A stretch of 64,000 nt of DNA from an uncultured Myxococcales bacterium (GTDB taxonomy: Bacteria; Myxococcota_A; Polyangia; Polyangiales; Polyangiaceae). Of the stretch, positions 52,556 to 61,266 are shown in pieces (positions within the stretch are counted from its first letter, which is position 1; each line of letters opens with the position of its first letter). The notes below the pieces were generated by a model, which had not been told where the DNA came from, made no database searches, and saw only the letters and a list, made by a program, of their open reading frames with translations. The stretch spans positions 1 to 64,000 of the forward strand of contig CALMUT010000016.1 in the NCBI GenBank assembly GCA_937872925.1, written 5' to 3'. A program made the translations under genes and the position numbers.

Positions 52556-53833
52556 TCACGTGGCGCGTAGCCACATCAAGGTCTCGAAGTGGTGGGTGCG
52601 TGGGAACATGTCGTAGCCCTGCACGGAAGCGATCTCGTAGCCGTGACTCACGAGCCGTTTTGCGTCCCGAGCCAGGGTGACGGGGTCGCAACTCACGAAC
52701 GCAATCTGCTTGGCGCGCAGCCGAGCCATGGCATCGATGGCGTCTTTTGCACCGCTCCGGGGCGGATCGAGGAGGAGCAGATCCGGGGGCAACAGCTCGT
52801 CGGGCAGCAGCGGGAGGCAATCTCTCGCGTCGCCACTCACGAACGCCCGTTCATCCAGCCCTTGGGCTTTGGCCGCACGACGAGCGGAACGCAACCCGGC
52901 GCCCTCGATGTCCACACCAACACCTGAAAGCCCAGCCGCCAGCAGCGGCAGAGTGAAGTTACCCGCACCGCAATACAGGTCGACGAATGTGCACGCGCCG
53001 GCATGGGCAACCTCGGCGAGTATGTCGCGTATGATACGTCGGTTCACGTCCCAATTGACTTGCGTGAACGCGCCAGGTGCAGCGTGCAGCTGCGTGGTCT
53101 CGGTGAGTGCAAACACCTGGTCGTCCGTGCTCGTATTCGCTCCCACGGTCGATATGCTGACGGCACCCAGCGCAGCCGCCATGGCGACTTGGGCTTGCGC
53201 CGGGTCCACGCCCTGCCGGGGTGTGGCCCGAAAGTGCAGGCTTTCGTCGTCCGCTTCGCGGATCTCCACTTCACCAACGGAGCGGGAAAGCGCCTGGTGT
53301 TCACGCGTCGCACGCTGCAGCCGAGCGAGGCCAGCGTTGACCACCTGGCTTGCCACCAAGCAGGACTTGATCTCGACGATCGAGTGGGAATGCTCGGCGT
53401 ACAGCCCAAGACCGCCACTGCGGCCAACATGCAAACGGATGCGAGAGCGGTATCCACTTGGTTCACCCGCGGTCAAAAGCGCGCCCGGTTCAGGAAGATC
53501 CCGGAACCCTCCGGTGCGCTGCAGCGCTTGGGTCAACACACCGCGTTTGGCGTCCAGCTCCGCCGCGCGGGACAGATGCATCCAATCGCAGCCCCCGCAT
53601 TGGCGTGCGTGGGGGCACTCCGGCTCGACTCGGCCTGGCCCGGGCGCCACGAGGCTGTGTTCCCGAGCGCGCGCGAAGCTTTTCTTGTTTTGAGCTTTGC
53701 GCACGACAATGACATCCCCAGGCGCGGTACCGCCGGCGAAGCCGATGCGCCCGTCCGGGAGGCGCGCGAGACCATCGCCCCCGGGTACGAGCCGCTCGAT
53801 GGTCCACTGCTGTTCGGCTACGTCGTCGCTCAT
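52556..53833 (-). CDS. RlmD/TrmA-family RNA m5U methyltransferase with 4Fe-4S site
   Basis: 425 residues. An N-terminal TRAM-like part (about 8-65), then CPHARQCGGCDW with further Cys ligands for the iron-sulfur cluster, and a C-terminal SAM domain: DLYCGAGNFTLPLL, LLLLDPPRSGA, SCDPVTLARD (catalytic Cys) and DMFPRTHHFETL. This is the RlmC/RlmD/TrmA group, which makes 5-methyluridine in 23S rRNA or tRNA. The exact target cannot be told from sequence alone; RlmD-like is most likely because of the TRAM domain and cluster. Confidence 0.9.
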   Translation of the reverse strand: MSDDVAEQQWTIERLVPGGDGLARLPDGRIGFAGGTAPGDVIVVRKAQNKKSFARAREHSLVAPGPGRVEPECPHARQCGGCDWMHLSRAAELDAKRGVLTQALQRTGGFRDLPEPGALLTAGEPSGYRSRIRLHVGRSGGLGLYAEHSHSIVEIKSCLVASQVVNAGLARLQRATREHQALSRSVGEVEIREADDESLHFRATPRQGVDPAQAQVAMAAALGAVSISTVGANTSTDDQVFALTETTQLHAAPGAFTQVNWDVNRRIIRDILAEVAHAGACTFVDLYCGAGNFTLPLLAAGLSGVGVDIEGAGLRSARRAAKAQGLDERAFVSGDARDCLPLLPDELLPPDLLLLDPPRSGAKDAIDAMARLRAKQIAFVSCDPVTLARDAKRLVSHGYEIASVQGYDMFPRTHHFETLMWLRAT

Positions 53834-53940
53834 GGGCTACTCCCAAGCGTACTATTCGGAAAGCTCGCGGGAATTCGCGCTCGGTTTTCGCGCATACGCG
53901 AGTCCGTGATACTCTATGAGACTTACCGGAGGTTCGACTG

Positions 53941-54729
53941 ATGACCAAGCTTTCCCTTTTCCTCGTTGGCGGACTGTGTGCGACGCTCGGCGCCTGCAGC
54001 AGCGATAACTCAAATGGATCGTCCGGAGGCGCAGCTGGCGCCTCGGGCGGCAGCGGCGGCAGCAGCGCCAGCGGCGGCAGTGGCGGCAGCAGCGGCGCCG
54101 GTGCGGCGGCGGGAAGCGCCGGAAGTGCCGGAAGTGCCGGGTCCGGCGGGGTCGCGGGCAGCGCCGGCAGCGCGGGCGCGGCAGGGTCCGCCGGAAGCGG
54201 AGGCGGCACGGCCAACGCCGGTTGCAAGGACCTGTGCTCCAGCATGGTTGGCGCAGGGTGCGCAAACGGACCGACGTCGGATGGCTGCCTCTTGACCTGC
54301 AAGACGCTCACGTCTTCGACCAAATGCGACACCACCAGCAACGCCTACATGGCCTGCGTGAAATCCAAGGGTGTGACCTGCAACGCGGCTGGAGATCCTG
54401 TCGCAACCGGCTGCGGCATCGACTATTTGAAGGCCATCGACTGCGCGGTGAAGGAAAACCCGAACCCGGCCATCGTCGCGCCCTGCGCGACGTACTGCGG
54501 CAAAGTCAAAACGGCTGCCTGCCCTTCAAACGGCACGGAAGCCGAGTGCAACTCCAACTGCAAGTGGCTCGGCGCCACCGGCACCGGCTGCGATGACGAA
54601 TGGGGTGCGTTCCTGACCTGTGCCAACGGGGCGAACTTCAGCTGCTTGCTCGGCTATGCGGTGGCGCAGGGCTGCGGCTCACAGTTCGCCGCGTACACGA
54701 AGTGCGTGGACGCCGCGGGCAAGCCCTAA
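53941..54729 (+). CDS. Cys-rich Gly/Ser-linker lipoprotein
   Basis: 262 residues, CGGAGG ribosome-binding site 8 bp upstream. Lipobox LGACS (Cys19), a long Gly/Ser/Ala linker to about 95, then a domain with about eighteen cysteines in regular spacing (CKDLCSSM, CLLTCKTL, CATYCGKVK, CNSNCKW). It is of a kind common in Polyangiales genomes, without known function; surface exposure is likely. Confidence 0.72.
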   Translation: MTKLSLFLVGGLCATLGACSSDNSNGSSGGAAGASGGSGGSSASGGSGGSSGAGAAAGSAGSAGSAGSGGVAGSAGSAGAAGSAGSGGGTANAGCKDLCSSMVGAGCANGPTSDGCLLTCKTLTSSTKCDTTSNAYMACVKSKGVTCNAAGDPVATGCGIDYLKAIDCAVKENPNPAIVAPCATYCGKVKTAACPSNGTEAECNSNCKWLGATGTGCDDEWGAFLTCANGANFSCLLGYAVAQGCGSQFAAYTKCVDAAGKP

Positions 54730-54761
54730 GTTTCACTGCGCTGGCGCTGCCGCGACGCTGC

Positions 54762-55496
54762 TCAAAGGTTTTTCAGCGCTTCGCGGCGCGCCAGGGGGCT
54801 GAGCCGATCCCCAAGGCGGCGGACCAAGCGCCGGGTCACGCGCGGGTCGGACCACGCGCGTTGCCGCAGTGCCCAACCGATGGCCTTTTGCAGGAAGAAC
54901 TCCTCGCAATCCAAGCTGGGCTCGATGCATGCGAGCAGAAACGCGTCATCGGTATGCGACTTGAATCCGAGCTGAGATAAAATCGCTGAGCGTCGCTTCC
55001 AAATGTCCTTGCCCTTCGCCCAACGCAGGAGTGTGGGACGCATTTTGGCAGGATGGCGTTCCAACAGAGTTCCAATGGCGTGGGACGCGATACCGTCCAC
55101 GTAGTCCCACCACGCGCCGTCGACGATCAACTCTTCTAGGGTGGGCAAGAGGTCCAAATCCATGAACTGTGCGTGTCGCGGGTCCAGAAGGATGTCGACG
55201 GCAGCGTAGCGCTCCTCCCGAAAGCGCGCGCGTCGCCATAGGTCCAGCACCACGCTCTCGAAGTCCCGGCGGCCAAGAGGTACGTGAGTACGGCTCAGCG
55301 CGCGCACCTGCTTCCGACGCGAAGCCGCGGCGATCCCGAGGTACGGCATGGCCGACTTCATATACGCCTGCATCGCCGGCGCCCGGGTGGGATCCCGTAG
55401 CTTCCCGAGGGCCGCGCGGACGCGGTTGGCAAGGGCCTGAGCGTCGCGCTTCAATGCTGCCCCGGGGGCCGGGCAGAGCCAAAAAAACACGCCCAA
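54762..55496 (-). CDS. AlkD-type DNA alkylation repair protein
   Basis: Up to 244 residues. HEAT-like helical repeats with AlkD landmarks: MKSAMPYLGI, REERYAAVDILL, GAWWDYVDGIASHAIG, WKRRSAILSQL, FFLQKAIGWALRQRAW and LSPLARREALKNL. AlkD glycosylases excise N3- and N7-alkylated purines. The first 14 residues are unusual, and a TTG about 42 bp inside (LKRDAQALANRV) may be the true start. Divergent from the sigma-fusion gene. Confidence 0.87.
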   Translation of the reverse strand: MGVFFWLCPAPGAALKRDAQALANRVRAALGKLRDPTRAPAMQAYMKSAMPYLGIAAASRRKQVRALSRTHVPLGRRDFESVVLDLWRRARFREERYAAVDILLDPRHAQFMDLDLLPTLEELIVDGAWWDYVDGIASHAIGTLLERHPAKMRPTLLRWAKGKDIWKRRSAILSQLGFKSHTDDAFLLACIEPSLDCEEFFLQKAIGWALRQRAWSDPRVTRRLVRRLGDRLSPLARREALKNL

Positions 55497-55577
55497 GCTA
55501 TTGAATTCATTAGGGTCAAAACAAAAGCTCCACGCGCCCTGTCACACTCCTAGCGATGGTGCCGATGAAGCCCATGC

Positions 55578-56762
55578 ATGTCCACCGCTCCGTTGATGGC
55601 TAATCCTGCCCCCGCGAATCGCGCCCGCCAGGTCGCATTGTCAGACCCGACCCTACATCGGGACTTGCTCCGCTACGCGCGTCGCCGCGTCTCGGAGCAC
55701 GAAGCCGACGACGTGGTTCAGGCCACCCTCACTGACGCCCTGGCCGCAGAGCGCGGTCCGGACGACCCGGAAGAAGTCCGCCGTTGGGTGCACCGCATCG
55801 CACGCAACAAGATCGTCGACCACTACCGTCGCGGCAATCGCGAGCAACTTTCGGAACCGGAGAACACCGAAGCAGCCGCAGAAAGCGCGCCCGTGAGCGC
55901 CCGCGACCTACTGCGCTGGGCCGAAAAGGAGCTGCCACCCAATTCCGACGCCGAGCACACATTGGAGTGGATGCTGCGGGAGGGAGACGGCGAAAAGCTG
56001 GAGCATATCGCAGACGACGCGGCGCTTCCCGCCCCGCGAGTGCGGCAACGCGTGAGCCGCATGCGCAAACACTTCCGCGCCCGCTGGGCGGCGCAGCTCG
56101 CCGCAGCTGCATTGTTCGCGGCGCTGCTCGTTGCAGCCTGGTTCATTCTGCGAAAGGGCAGCCCCAGCGAGGACGACATCGCACGCGAAGACGTGCCGAA
56201 TCAGCTGGAGCGCGCGCGTAAGATGCGCGAGCGGGCACTGCAAGATTGCGACAACGCGCGCTGGGAGCCCTGTCTGCGCGGCCTGGATGCCGCGAAACAG
56301 CTCGACCCGGCCGGCGACACGACAGAACGGGTGGGCGCAGCGCGGACGCGCGCCGCGAGCGGCGACAAGGGCGGCAAGAACGAAAAGACCGGGCCTTTCC
56401 CCAATGTGGTGCCGCCGGATCCGGCACCCAAGTCCGAGCCCCCGCTCCAGCAGAAGAAGCTCGCGCCGCCGACCAAGGGCAATAGCGACTTCATGCCGCC
56501 CACAGGCCCGACATCCGAGTACCCCGGCCCTCAAAACAACAACGCGGCGCCCAACGAAAAGTCGACGAAGTCTTTTGACGACCTGCCACCACCACCACCG
56601 GCGCCAGCGCCGCAGCAACAACAAGCGCAGCCCCAGCCTCCACCCATGCAGCAAAAGGCGCCTCCGGTGAAGAAGTCTCCGGAGAAACCCGTACTCAAGA
56701 AGGCCAAAGCGTCGGATCTGATGCAAGGCATCGGCCTCGGGAGCGAGAGCAAGGGGAAGTAG
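55578..56762 (+). CDS. Sigma-70-like factor fused to a membrane anchor and Pro-rich tail
   Basis: 394 residues (an ATG at 55596 is possible). Region 2-like sequence at about 24-90 (LHRDLLRYARRRV, EADDVVQATLTDAL, VRRWVHRIARNKIVDHYRRGN) and region 4-like helices at about 125-168 (GEKLEHIADDAALPAPRVRQRVSRM). A single membrane segment follows at about 172-191, then an extracytoplasmic part with a short helical unit (205-245) and a long Pro/Gln/Lys-rich tail. The order puts the sigma domains in the cytoplasm and the tail outside. It ends flush with the convergent enoyl-CoA hydratase gene. Confidence 0.78.
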   Translation: MSTAPLMANPAPANRARQVALSDPTLHRDLLRYARRRVSEHEADDVVQATLTDALAAERGPDDPEEVRRWVHRIARNKIVDHYRRGNREQLSEPENTEAAAESAPVSARDLLRWAEKELPPNSDAEHTLEWMLREGDGEKLEHIADDAALPAPRVRQRVSRMRKHFRARWAAQLAAAALFAALLVAAWFILRKGSPSEDDIAREDVPNQLERARKMRERALQDCDNARWEPCLRGLDAAKQLDPAGDTTERVGAARTRAASGDKGGKNEKTGPFPNVVPPDPAPKSEPPLQQKKLAPPTKGNSDFMPPTGPTSEYPGPQNNNAAPNEKSTKSFDDLPPPPPAPAPQQQQAQPQPPPMQQKAPPVKKSPEKPVLKKAKASDLMQGIGLGSESKGK

Positions 56763-57623
56763 TCAAGTCCCGCCGTCGGCCGGATCCGGATCCCCAGCAA
56801 GGCGCCGGCCAATGTCGTCGGGCAGCGCCGTCGACTTCGCCATCTTCCAAACCGGAGCACGCTTTTCGAGGAACGCTTGTACGCCCTCTGCCGCATCGGG
56901 CTGGCGGCCTATCCAGTAGAACAAGTCGTCCTCAAGCGCCTTTGCACGTTCCGGGTCAGCCTGCAGCGTCTGTCGCCACAAGAGCTTGCGGGTCAGCGCG
57001 ACGGAAACTGGCGCGGTGTTGTCGGCAATATCCCGCGCCATGGCTTGGACCGACTCGGCAAACTCCGCGTCGGGGATCACACGACTCACGATGCCGAATT
57101 CTAACGCCTCCGTGGCACTTAGGATCCGTCCGGTCAGCAGCAGCTCCATGGCGCGGCTAAGGCCAACCAATCGCGGCAGGATCCAGGTGCTGTTCGCCTC
57201 GGGCAGGATCCCGCGCCGGGTGAAGACGAAGCCAATCTTGGCTCTGTCGGACGCAACGCGGATATCCCAATGCAGGGGCAGTGTGGCTCCGATGCCGACC
57301 GCCGGACCGTTGATGGCGCCGATGATGGGCGTGGAGAGCTTCCACGGCCGCACCCGGCGCTCGAGTTCGGCCGCGGCCTCCCAGGTGCGCTCACCGCTGA
57401 AGGTCTCACCGCCCGCCGCAAGGTCCGCGCCGGCGCAGAACGCTCTCCCAGCGCCAGTAACGACGATCACCCGCACCGCGTCGTCCGCGTCCAGTCGGGC
57501 GATCGTGGCATACAGTTCGATGCCCATGCCCACCGTGTAGGCATTCAATCGCTCCGGGCGATGCAAGGTGATCGTGGCGACGCCGCGGTCGACGTCGAGC
57601 TTTAGAGTCTCTAATGCGGCCAT
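56763..57623 (-). CDS. Enoyl-CoA hydratase/isomerase
   Basis: 286 residues from ATG 57623; the longer frame to 57737 adds Arg-rich non-protein-like sequence. Crotonase motifs: GAGRAFCAGADL, INGPAVGIGATLPLHWDIRVAS and RRGILPEANSTWILPRLVG, with the catalytic Glu in LPEA. The second Glu position of classic hydratases is not obvious, so isomerase activity is possible. Likely third gene of a leftward lipid unit, 47 bp after the small protein. Confidence 0.85.
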   Translation of the reverse strand: MAALETLKLDVDRGVATITLHRPERLNAYTVGMGIELYATIARLDADDAVRVIVVTGAGRAFCAGADLAAGGETFSGERTWEAAAELERRVRPWKLSTPIIGAINGPAVGIGATLPLHWDIRVASDRAKIGFVFTRRGILPEANSTWILPRLVGLSRAMELLLTGRILSATEALEFGIVSRVIPDAEFAESVQAMARDIADNTAPVSVALTRKLLWRQTLQADPERAKALEDDLFYWIGRQPDAAEGVQAFLEKRAPVWKMAKSTALPDDIGRRLAGDPDPADGGT

Positions 57624-57670
57624 TGGCCGCAGCATAGCGCAGCGACTCCCTGCCCAGGGACGGCTTGGGC

Positions 57671-58012
57671 TCAGCTCTCGTCGCCGCGGTCGTCCCCGAT
57701 GCCGCAACTGTACAAGAGATCCCGCACCACCTCGCATTGGGCGTCGGTCCAGCCGCTTTGCTCTGCATGCGCTTGGAGCTTGGCCAAATCCTCTGCGATG
57801 GCGGCAAGGCGCTCTTCGGGCAAACGCTGCACGTACATGCCCACATGTTCGAGGGCATCTCCGGCGGCGTCCGGGTCCATCAGGTCGTCGTCCGCCAGGT
57901 CCAGAAATGCCACACAGTGCAGCAGCGCACTCAGCAGCGGATCCAAGCCCAGCTCGGCAGGAACGACCGGCAGCACGAACTCAGGTCGCTCAGAATCAGC
58001 GGCGTTGGACAT
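57671..58012 (-). CDS. Small acidic hypothetical protein
   Basis: 113 residues, acidic, helical. Not recognised. It starts 3 bp after the stop of the fatty acid hydroxylase gene and precedes the enoyl-CoA hydratase gene, so it is probably co-transcribed with lipid genes. No signal peptide, membrane segment or metal motif is seen. Confidence 0.65.
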   Translation of the reverse strand: MSNAADSERPEFVLPVVPAELGLDPLLSALLHCVAFLDLADDDLMDPDAAGDALEHVGMYVQRLPEERLAAIAEDLAKLQAHAEQSGWTDAQCEVVRDLLYSCGIGDDRGDES

Positions 58013-58015
58013 CGC

Positions 58016-58612
58016 TCAACCTTTGGTCCCGAATACGTTGTCCCAGAACATGCTCGAAACCCCAAACTTAGCGTCCGGGTGTTTGAAGTGATGCAGCATG
58101 TGGTGTTTCTTCAACGCAAGACCGTACTTCGAGCGGGGATTGAAATGGTGGATGTAGTAGTGCGTGAGGTCGTAGGTCATGTAGCCGAGGCTGAAGCCTG
58201 CGTGGAACGGCCACACGTAGACGGCGCCGAGCGCCAAGTAGAACAGTCCGAACGAGGCAAGGAAGACAGAAACGCTCACTGCCGGGGGCATGACCAGCCG
58301 GTATTTGTCTTTCGGCCAGGTATGGTGGACGCCGTGCACGAGGAAGTGCATGCGCTCTCCCCAAGGGGTCTTGGGCACCCAGTGAAAAAAAGTGCGGTGG
58401 AGCCAGTACTCCGTGAGCGACCAAACGACTCCGCCGCACGCGAAGAGCACGATCGAGAGTCCGATACCAAGTCCCGCCCGGGCTAGCCCGTACCAGAGCA
58501 GGGCCACCACAGCGGGTACGAATAGAATCGGCACCACGATTGGGGGCGTTCGGGAGAAGTAGTCGAGAAAATCGCTCTCGAACATGCGAGGGGATTCTGG
58601 CGAGGCGCGCAT
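58016..58612 (-). CDS. Fatty acid 2-hydroxylase-like membrane diiron enzyme
   Basis: 198 residues (an ATG at 58585 is possible). Membrane segments alternate with the histidine boxes of the sterol-desaturase/fatty-acid-hydroxylase superfamily: EYWLHRTFFH, HGVHHTWPKDKYRLVMPP, THYYIHHF and KKHHMLHHFKHPDAKFG. The spacing and the last block match FA2H/Scs7, which adds a 2-hydroxyl to acyl chains, often of sphingolipids. Myxobacteria make 2-hydroxy fatty acids and sphingolipids, so the role is plausible. Confidence 0.88.
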   Translation of the reverse strand: MRASPESPRMFESDFLDYFSRTPPIVVPILFVPAVVALLWYGLARAGLGIGLSIVLFACGGVVWSLTEYWLHRTFFHWVPKTPWGERMHFLVHGVHHTWPKDKYRLVMPPAVSVSVFLASFGLFYLALGAVYVWPFHAGFSLGYMTYDLTHYYIHHFNPRSKYGLALKKHHMLHHFKHPDAKFGVSSMFWDNVFGTKG

Positions 58613-58914
58613 GGCAAAGTCCGACCGAGCCTTGAGCCCAGCCGGGGAGGGACTGTAGGGATCTGTGCGCGGGATGGCAACGGCTCCCCCGACACTGCGA
58701 AGGGAAGTACGCGCCTCGCACTATGAAAAATCTGCACAGCTCAGTACGCCCGAAGTCCATCGGACCCGGCCCGGATCGAGGCGAATGCCCTGGGCGCAAG
58801 TCCCGCAGAACTTCGCCTTTTTTCCCGGCGCAGGGCCTCCGAAAGATCCCTTCGGGCGGGTGACACGTAATGCCTGGGAACGCTTCGTGCACCTCACCCG
58901 TTTGAATAGCAAGC
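58613..58914. other. 302-bp intergenic region without recognised elements
   Basis: Lies between the leftward hydroxylase gene and the rightward small gene at 58915, so it should hold divergent promoters. No strong sigma-70 pair, riboswitch core or tRNA was recognised. The long minus-strand frame crossing it reads as an Arg/Pro/Ser-rich shadow of neighbouring codons. Confidence 0.5.
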
Positions 58915-59226
58915 ATGACTGGTAACGCCCCCAAGACCCCGCCGCCCACGGCCCCCGAAGTCGACGCTGATCTGGCTGACGAGCGCTCCTGCGTGCGCGA
59001 GAAGGTCGAAAAAATCACGCGCCCCCCGCAGTCCGCACCGCAACGCCTGGAACTGCTGTTGCGCAGAGCAAAGCTCACCCTCGCCGCACTCCCTGCGGAC
59101 GACGCCGGAGCGCGCCTACTGAAGATCGCGATGATGCGCCGAGACGAGACGCTGCTCGCGCGGCTGCTGGACCAGGCGAGTTCTGCGGTTGGTGTCGTTC
59201 GGCCGAGCACGCCTCCCGAACGCTGA
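58915..59226 (+). CDS. Small hypothetical protein
   Basis: 103 residues, charged and helical, with a Pro-rich start and end. Not recognised. No signal peptide. Weak support: the codon pattern is GC-rich at third positions as in neighbours, and the start is a plausible ATG, but no clear ribosome-binding site is present. Confidence 0.45.
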   Translation: MTGNAPKTPPPTAPEVDADLADERSCVREKVEKITRPPQSAPQRLELLLRRAKLTLAALPADDAGARLLKIAMMRRDETLLARLLDQASSAVGVVRPSTPPER

Positions 59227-59274
59227 GCTCGGTCACGCTTCGCGGTGCGGCTCGGGCTGAGCTATCCTCAGCGT

Positions 59275-61176
59275 ATGCCGCTCCCTCGCTACCTAGCGTA
59301 TCTGTCCGCGCTGCTACTGACCTTCAGTTTCGCTGGCTGCTCAGCAGACGCTGGGGGTGACGGCAGCGGCGGGGCCGGCGGAGGTGGCGGAGTCGGAGGA
59401 AGTGGCGCTTGTATTCCGCCGCGCACGACCTGTGGCAGCAAGTGTGTGGACACGCAGTCCGACTCGAACCACTGCGGGGCCTGTGGCAGCGCATGCATCT
59501 CCGGACAGATCTGCTCGAACGGCGCCTGCGCAGCGAGCTGTACGGGTAGCACCCTTGAGTGTGGCGGGACTTGTGTCGACTCACAATCCAGTCCCAGTCA
59601 CTGTGGTGCCTGCGACAACGCTTGCCAAAGCGGGCAGGTGTGCGCCGGCGGTAGCTGCCAAGCGACCTGCCAACCCGGCGAAACCAACTGCAACGGAGCT
59701 TGCGTGGACCTGCAGCAAGACCCCGGAAACTGCGGCGGCTGCGGCACCATCTGTGGCACTGCAGAAGTCTGCAATCAGGGGCAGTGCGCGGTGAACTGCA
59801 CCGGCGGACTCACCAGCTGCAACAATCAGTGTGTCGATACGGAAGCGGACCCAGTGCATTGTGGGGCCTGCAACACACCGTGCTCCGCGGGCATCGGAGA
59901 GGTCTGTTCCCTCGGCACGTGCACGCTGCAGTGCTTGGGTGGAACCACCAACTGCAACAACAAATGCGTCGACGTGAGCATCGACCCGAACAACTGCGGT
60001 AGTTGCGGCAACGGTTGCAAGGCGGGCGAGGTTTGCAGCGGAGGCAAATGCGCGCTCTCTTGTTCCGGTGGCACGACGAACTGCAACAATAAGTGCGTGG
60101 ACACTCAGCTCGACCCGTTCCACTGCGGCGCTTGCGCAAACGCATGCGCGCCGGGAGAGAGCTGCTCCGCCGGGACGTGCAATCTGGTCTGCTCCGGTGG
60201 ACTCACCAAATGCGGCAATAAGTGTGTGGATACCGGCGCGGATCCCGCACATTGTGGCAGCTGCAATTCGCCGTGTTCCTCCGGGCAGCAGTGCTTGGGC
60301 GGCAGCTGCCAGTTGGTCTGCGGCGGAGGCACCACTAAGTGCAACAACCAGTGCGTGGTCACGGCGACAGATCCGAACAACTGCGGCAGCTGCGGCAACA
60401 AATGCACCACGGGGCAGAGCTGCATCGGCGGCACCTGCACCCTGGTGTGTAGCGGCGGCACGACGAACTGCAACAACAGTTGCGTGGATACCAAGACCAA
60501 TCCGAATCATTGTGGCAGTTGCGGAAAGCAGTGCACGAGTGGACAGAGCTGCCAAAACGGGGTCTGCACCTTGGTCTGTGGCGGGCGGGCCCGCCGCCGG
60601 CACCGTCTGCACCTGGACCGAGATGAACACCCCAACAACTGCGGCGGGTGTGGGACCACGTGCACTTCAACCCAGGCGTGCCAGAGTGGCGGCTGCGTGA
60701 ACACATGCAACCCGGCGCTGAACCACAAGAGTAGCGCGACGGGCACGACCAGTGGCGGCGGCAGCGGCACCTACGGCGGGGCCCGCTTGAACGACGGCCT
60801 GACGGAAGCGCAATGCGCGACCACTACCTACTGCTGGATCACTGCCACCAGCACACCTGGCACTGCCTGGGCGCAGTACACCTGGACAAGTGCCAAAAAA
60901 GTTGGGCGCATCAAGATCGACACGGCACTGCCAACGCAAACGTCGTGCAGCGTTGGCACCTGCAGCCGGAACGTCGCAGGAGCCACCGTGCAGTATTGGA
61001 GCGGTTCGTCCTGGGTGACCGCCGGGGTTGTTTCCGGCAAGAGCGGCGATTGGGAATTCACCTTCCCAACCCCCGTGACCACGACCCAGATCCGCTTGTA
61101 CGCGCTGCATGCCGGAAACGCCTGCAGCTGGAACCAAAACCCCGTGATTTGGGAATGGGACGTCTTCGAGTGTTGA
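59275..61176 (+). CDS. Surface lipoprotein with ten Cys modules and a discoidin-like domain
   Basis: 633 residues from ATG 59275 (signal peptide with lipobox FAGCS). After a Gly-rich linker come ten tandem modules of about 43 residues with the pattern CxxxCVDTxxDPxxCGxCxxxCxxGxxCxxGxC. The C-terminal about 150 residues (GGARLNDGL, WAQYTWTSAKKVGRIKIDT, VQYWSGSSW, TQIRLYALH) read as an F5/8 type C (discoidin) domain, a carbohydrate- or surface-binding fold. The first half of the tenth module is scrambled over about 60 bp. Probably an outer-surface adhesion protein. Confidence 0.82.
   Translation: MPLPRYLAYLSALLLTFSFAGCSADAGGDGSGGAGGGGGVGGSGACIPPRTTCGSKCVDTQSDSNHCGACGSACISGQICSNGACAASCTGSTLECGGTCVDSQSSPSHCGACDNACQSGQVCAGGSCQATCQPGETNCNGACVDLQQDPGNCGGCGTICGTAEVCNQGQCAVNCTGGLTSCNNQCVDTEADPVHCGACNTPCSAGIGEVCSLGTCTLQCLGGTTNCNNKCVDVSIDPNNCGSCGNGCKAGEVCSGGKCALSCSGGTTNCNNKCVDTQLDPFHCGACANACAPGESCSAGTCNLVCSGGLTKCGNKCVDTGADPAHCGSCNSPCSSGQQCLGGSCQLVCGGGTTKCNNQCVVTATDPNNCGSCGNKCTTGQSCIGGTCTLVCSGGTTNCNNSCVDTKTNPNHCGSCGKQCTSGQSCQNGVCTLVCGGRARRRHRLHLDRDEHPNNCGGCGTTCTSTQACQSGGCVNTCNPALNHKSSATGTTSGGGSGTYGGARLNDGLTEAQCATTTYCWITATSTPGTAWAQYTWTSAKKVGRIKIDTALPTQTSCSVGTCSRNVAGATVQYWSGSSWVTAGVVSGKSGDWEFTFPTPVTTTQIRLYALHAGNACSWNQNPVIWEWDVFEC
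59410..60690 (+). repeat. Ten tandem cysteine modules (about 130 bp period)
   Basis: Repeating units of about 43 codons with six conserved cysteines each. Units 5 to 9 are the most alike (CNNKCVD, DPNNCGSCG, CSGGTTNC). Repeats of this size are substrates for recombination and for assembly collapse. A similar module appears in the partial gene at 63781. Confidence 0.85.
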
Positions 61177-61266
61177 TCTGACGCAGAGCTGGGGTAATTG
61201 GCGGGCGGCAGGCAGTGCCGACGCGCAGACCCTTGATCCAGCCTCGGGCTGAGGGATAGTGCGGCA

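Noticed and set aside
58613-58914. Possible riboswitch (c-di-GMP GEMM, THF or glycine type) in the intergenic region
   Set aside because: Short matching pieces were seen but no full conserved core with paired stems could be assembled by eye.
58068-59210. 380-residue minus-strand frame spanning the intergenic gap and the small gene at 58915
   Set aside because: Arg/Ser/Pro-rich, overlaps the FA2H-like gene in another frame and shows no motif.
59410-60690. Regular repeats considered as a CRISPR array
   Set aside because: The repeats are in frame, about 130 bp long, encode cysteine modules and lack unique spacers.
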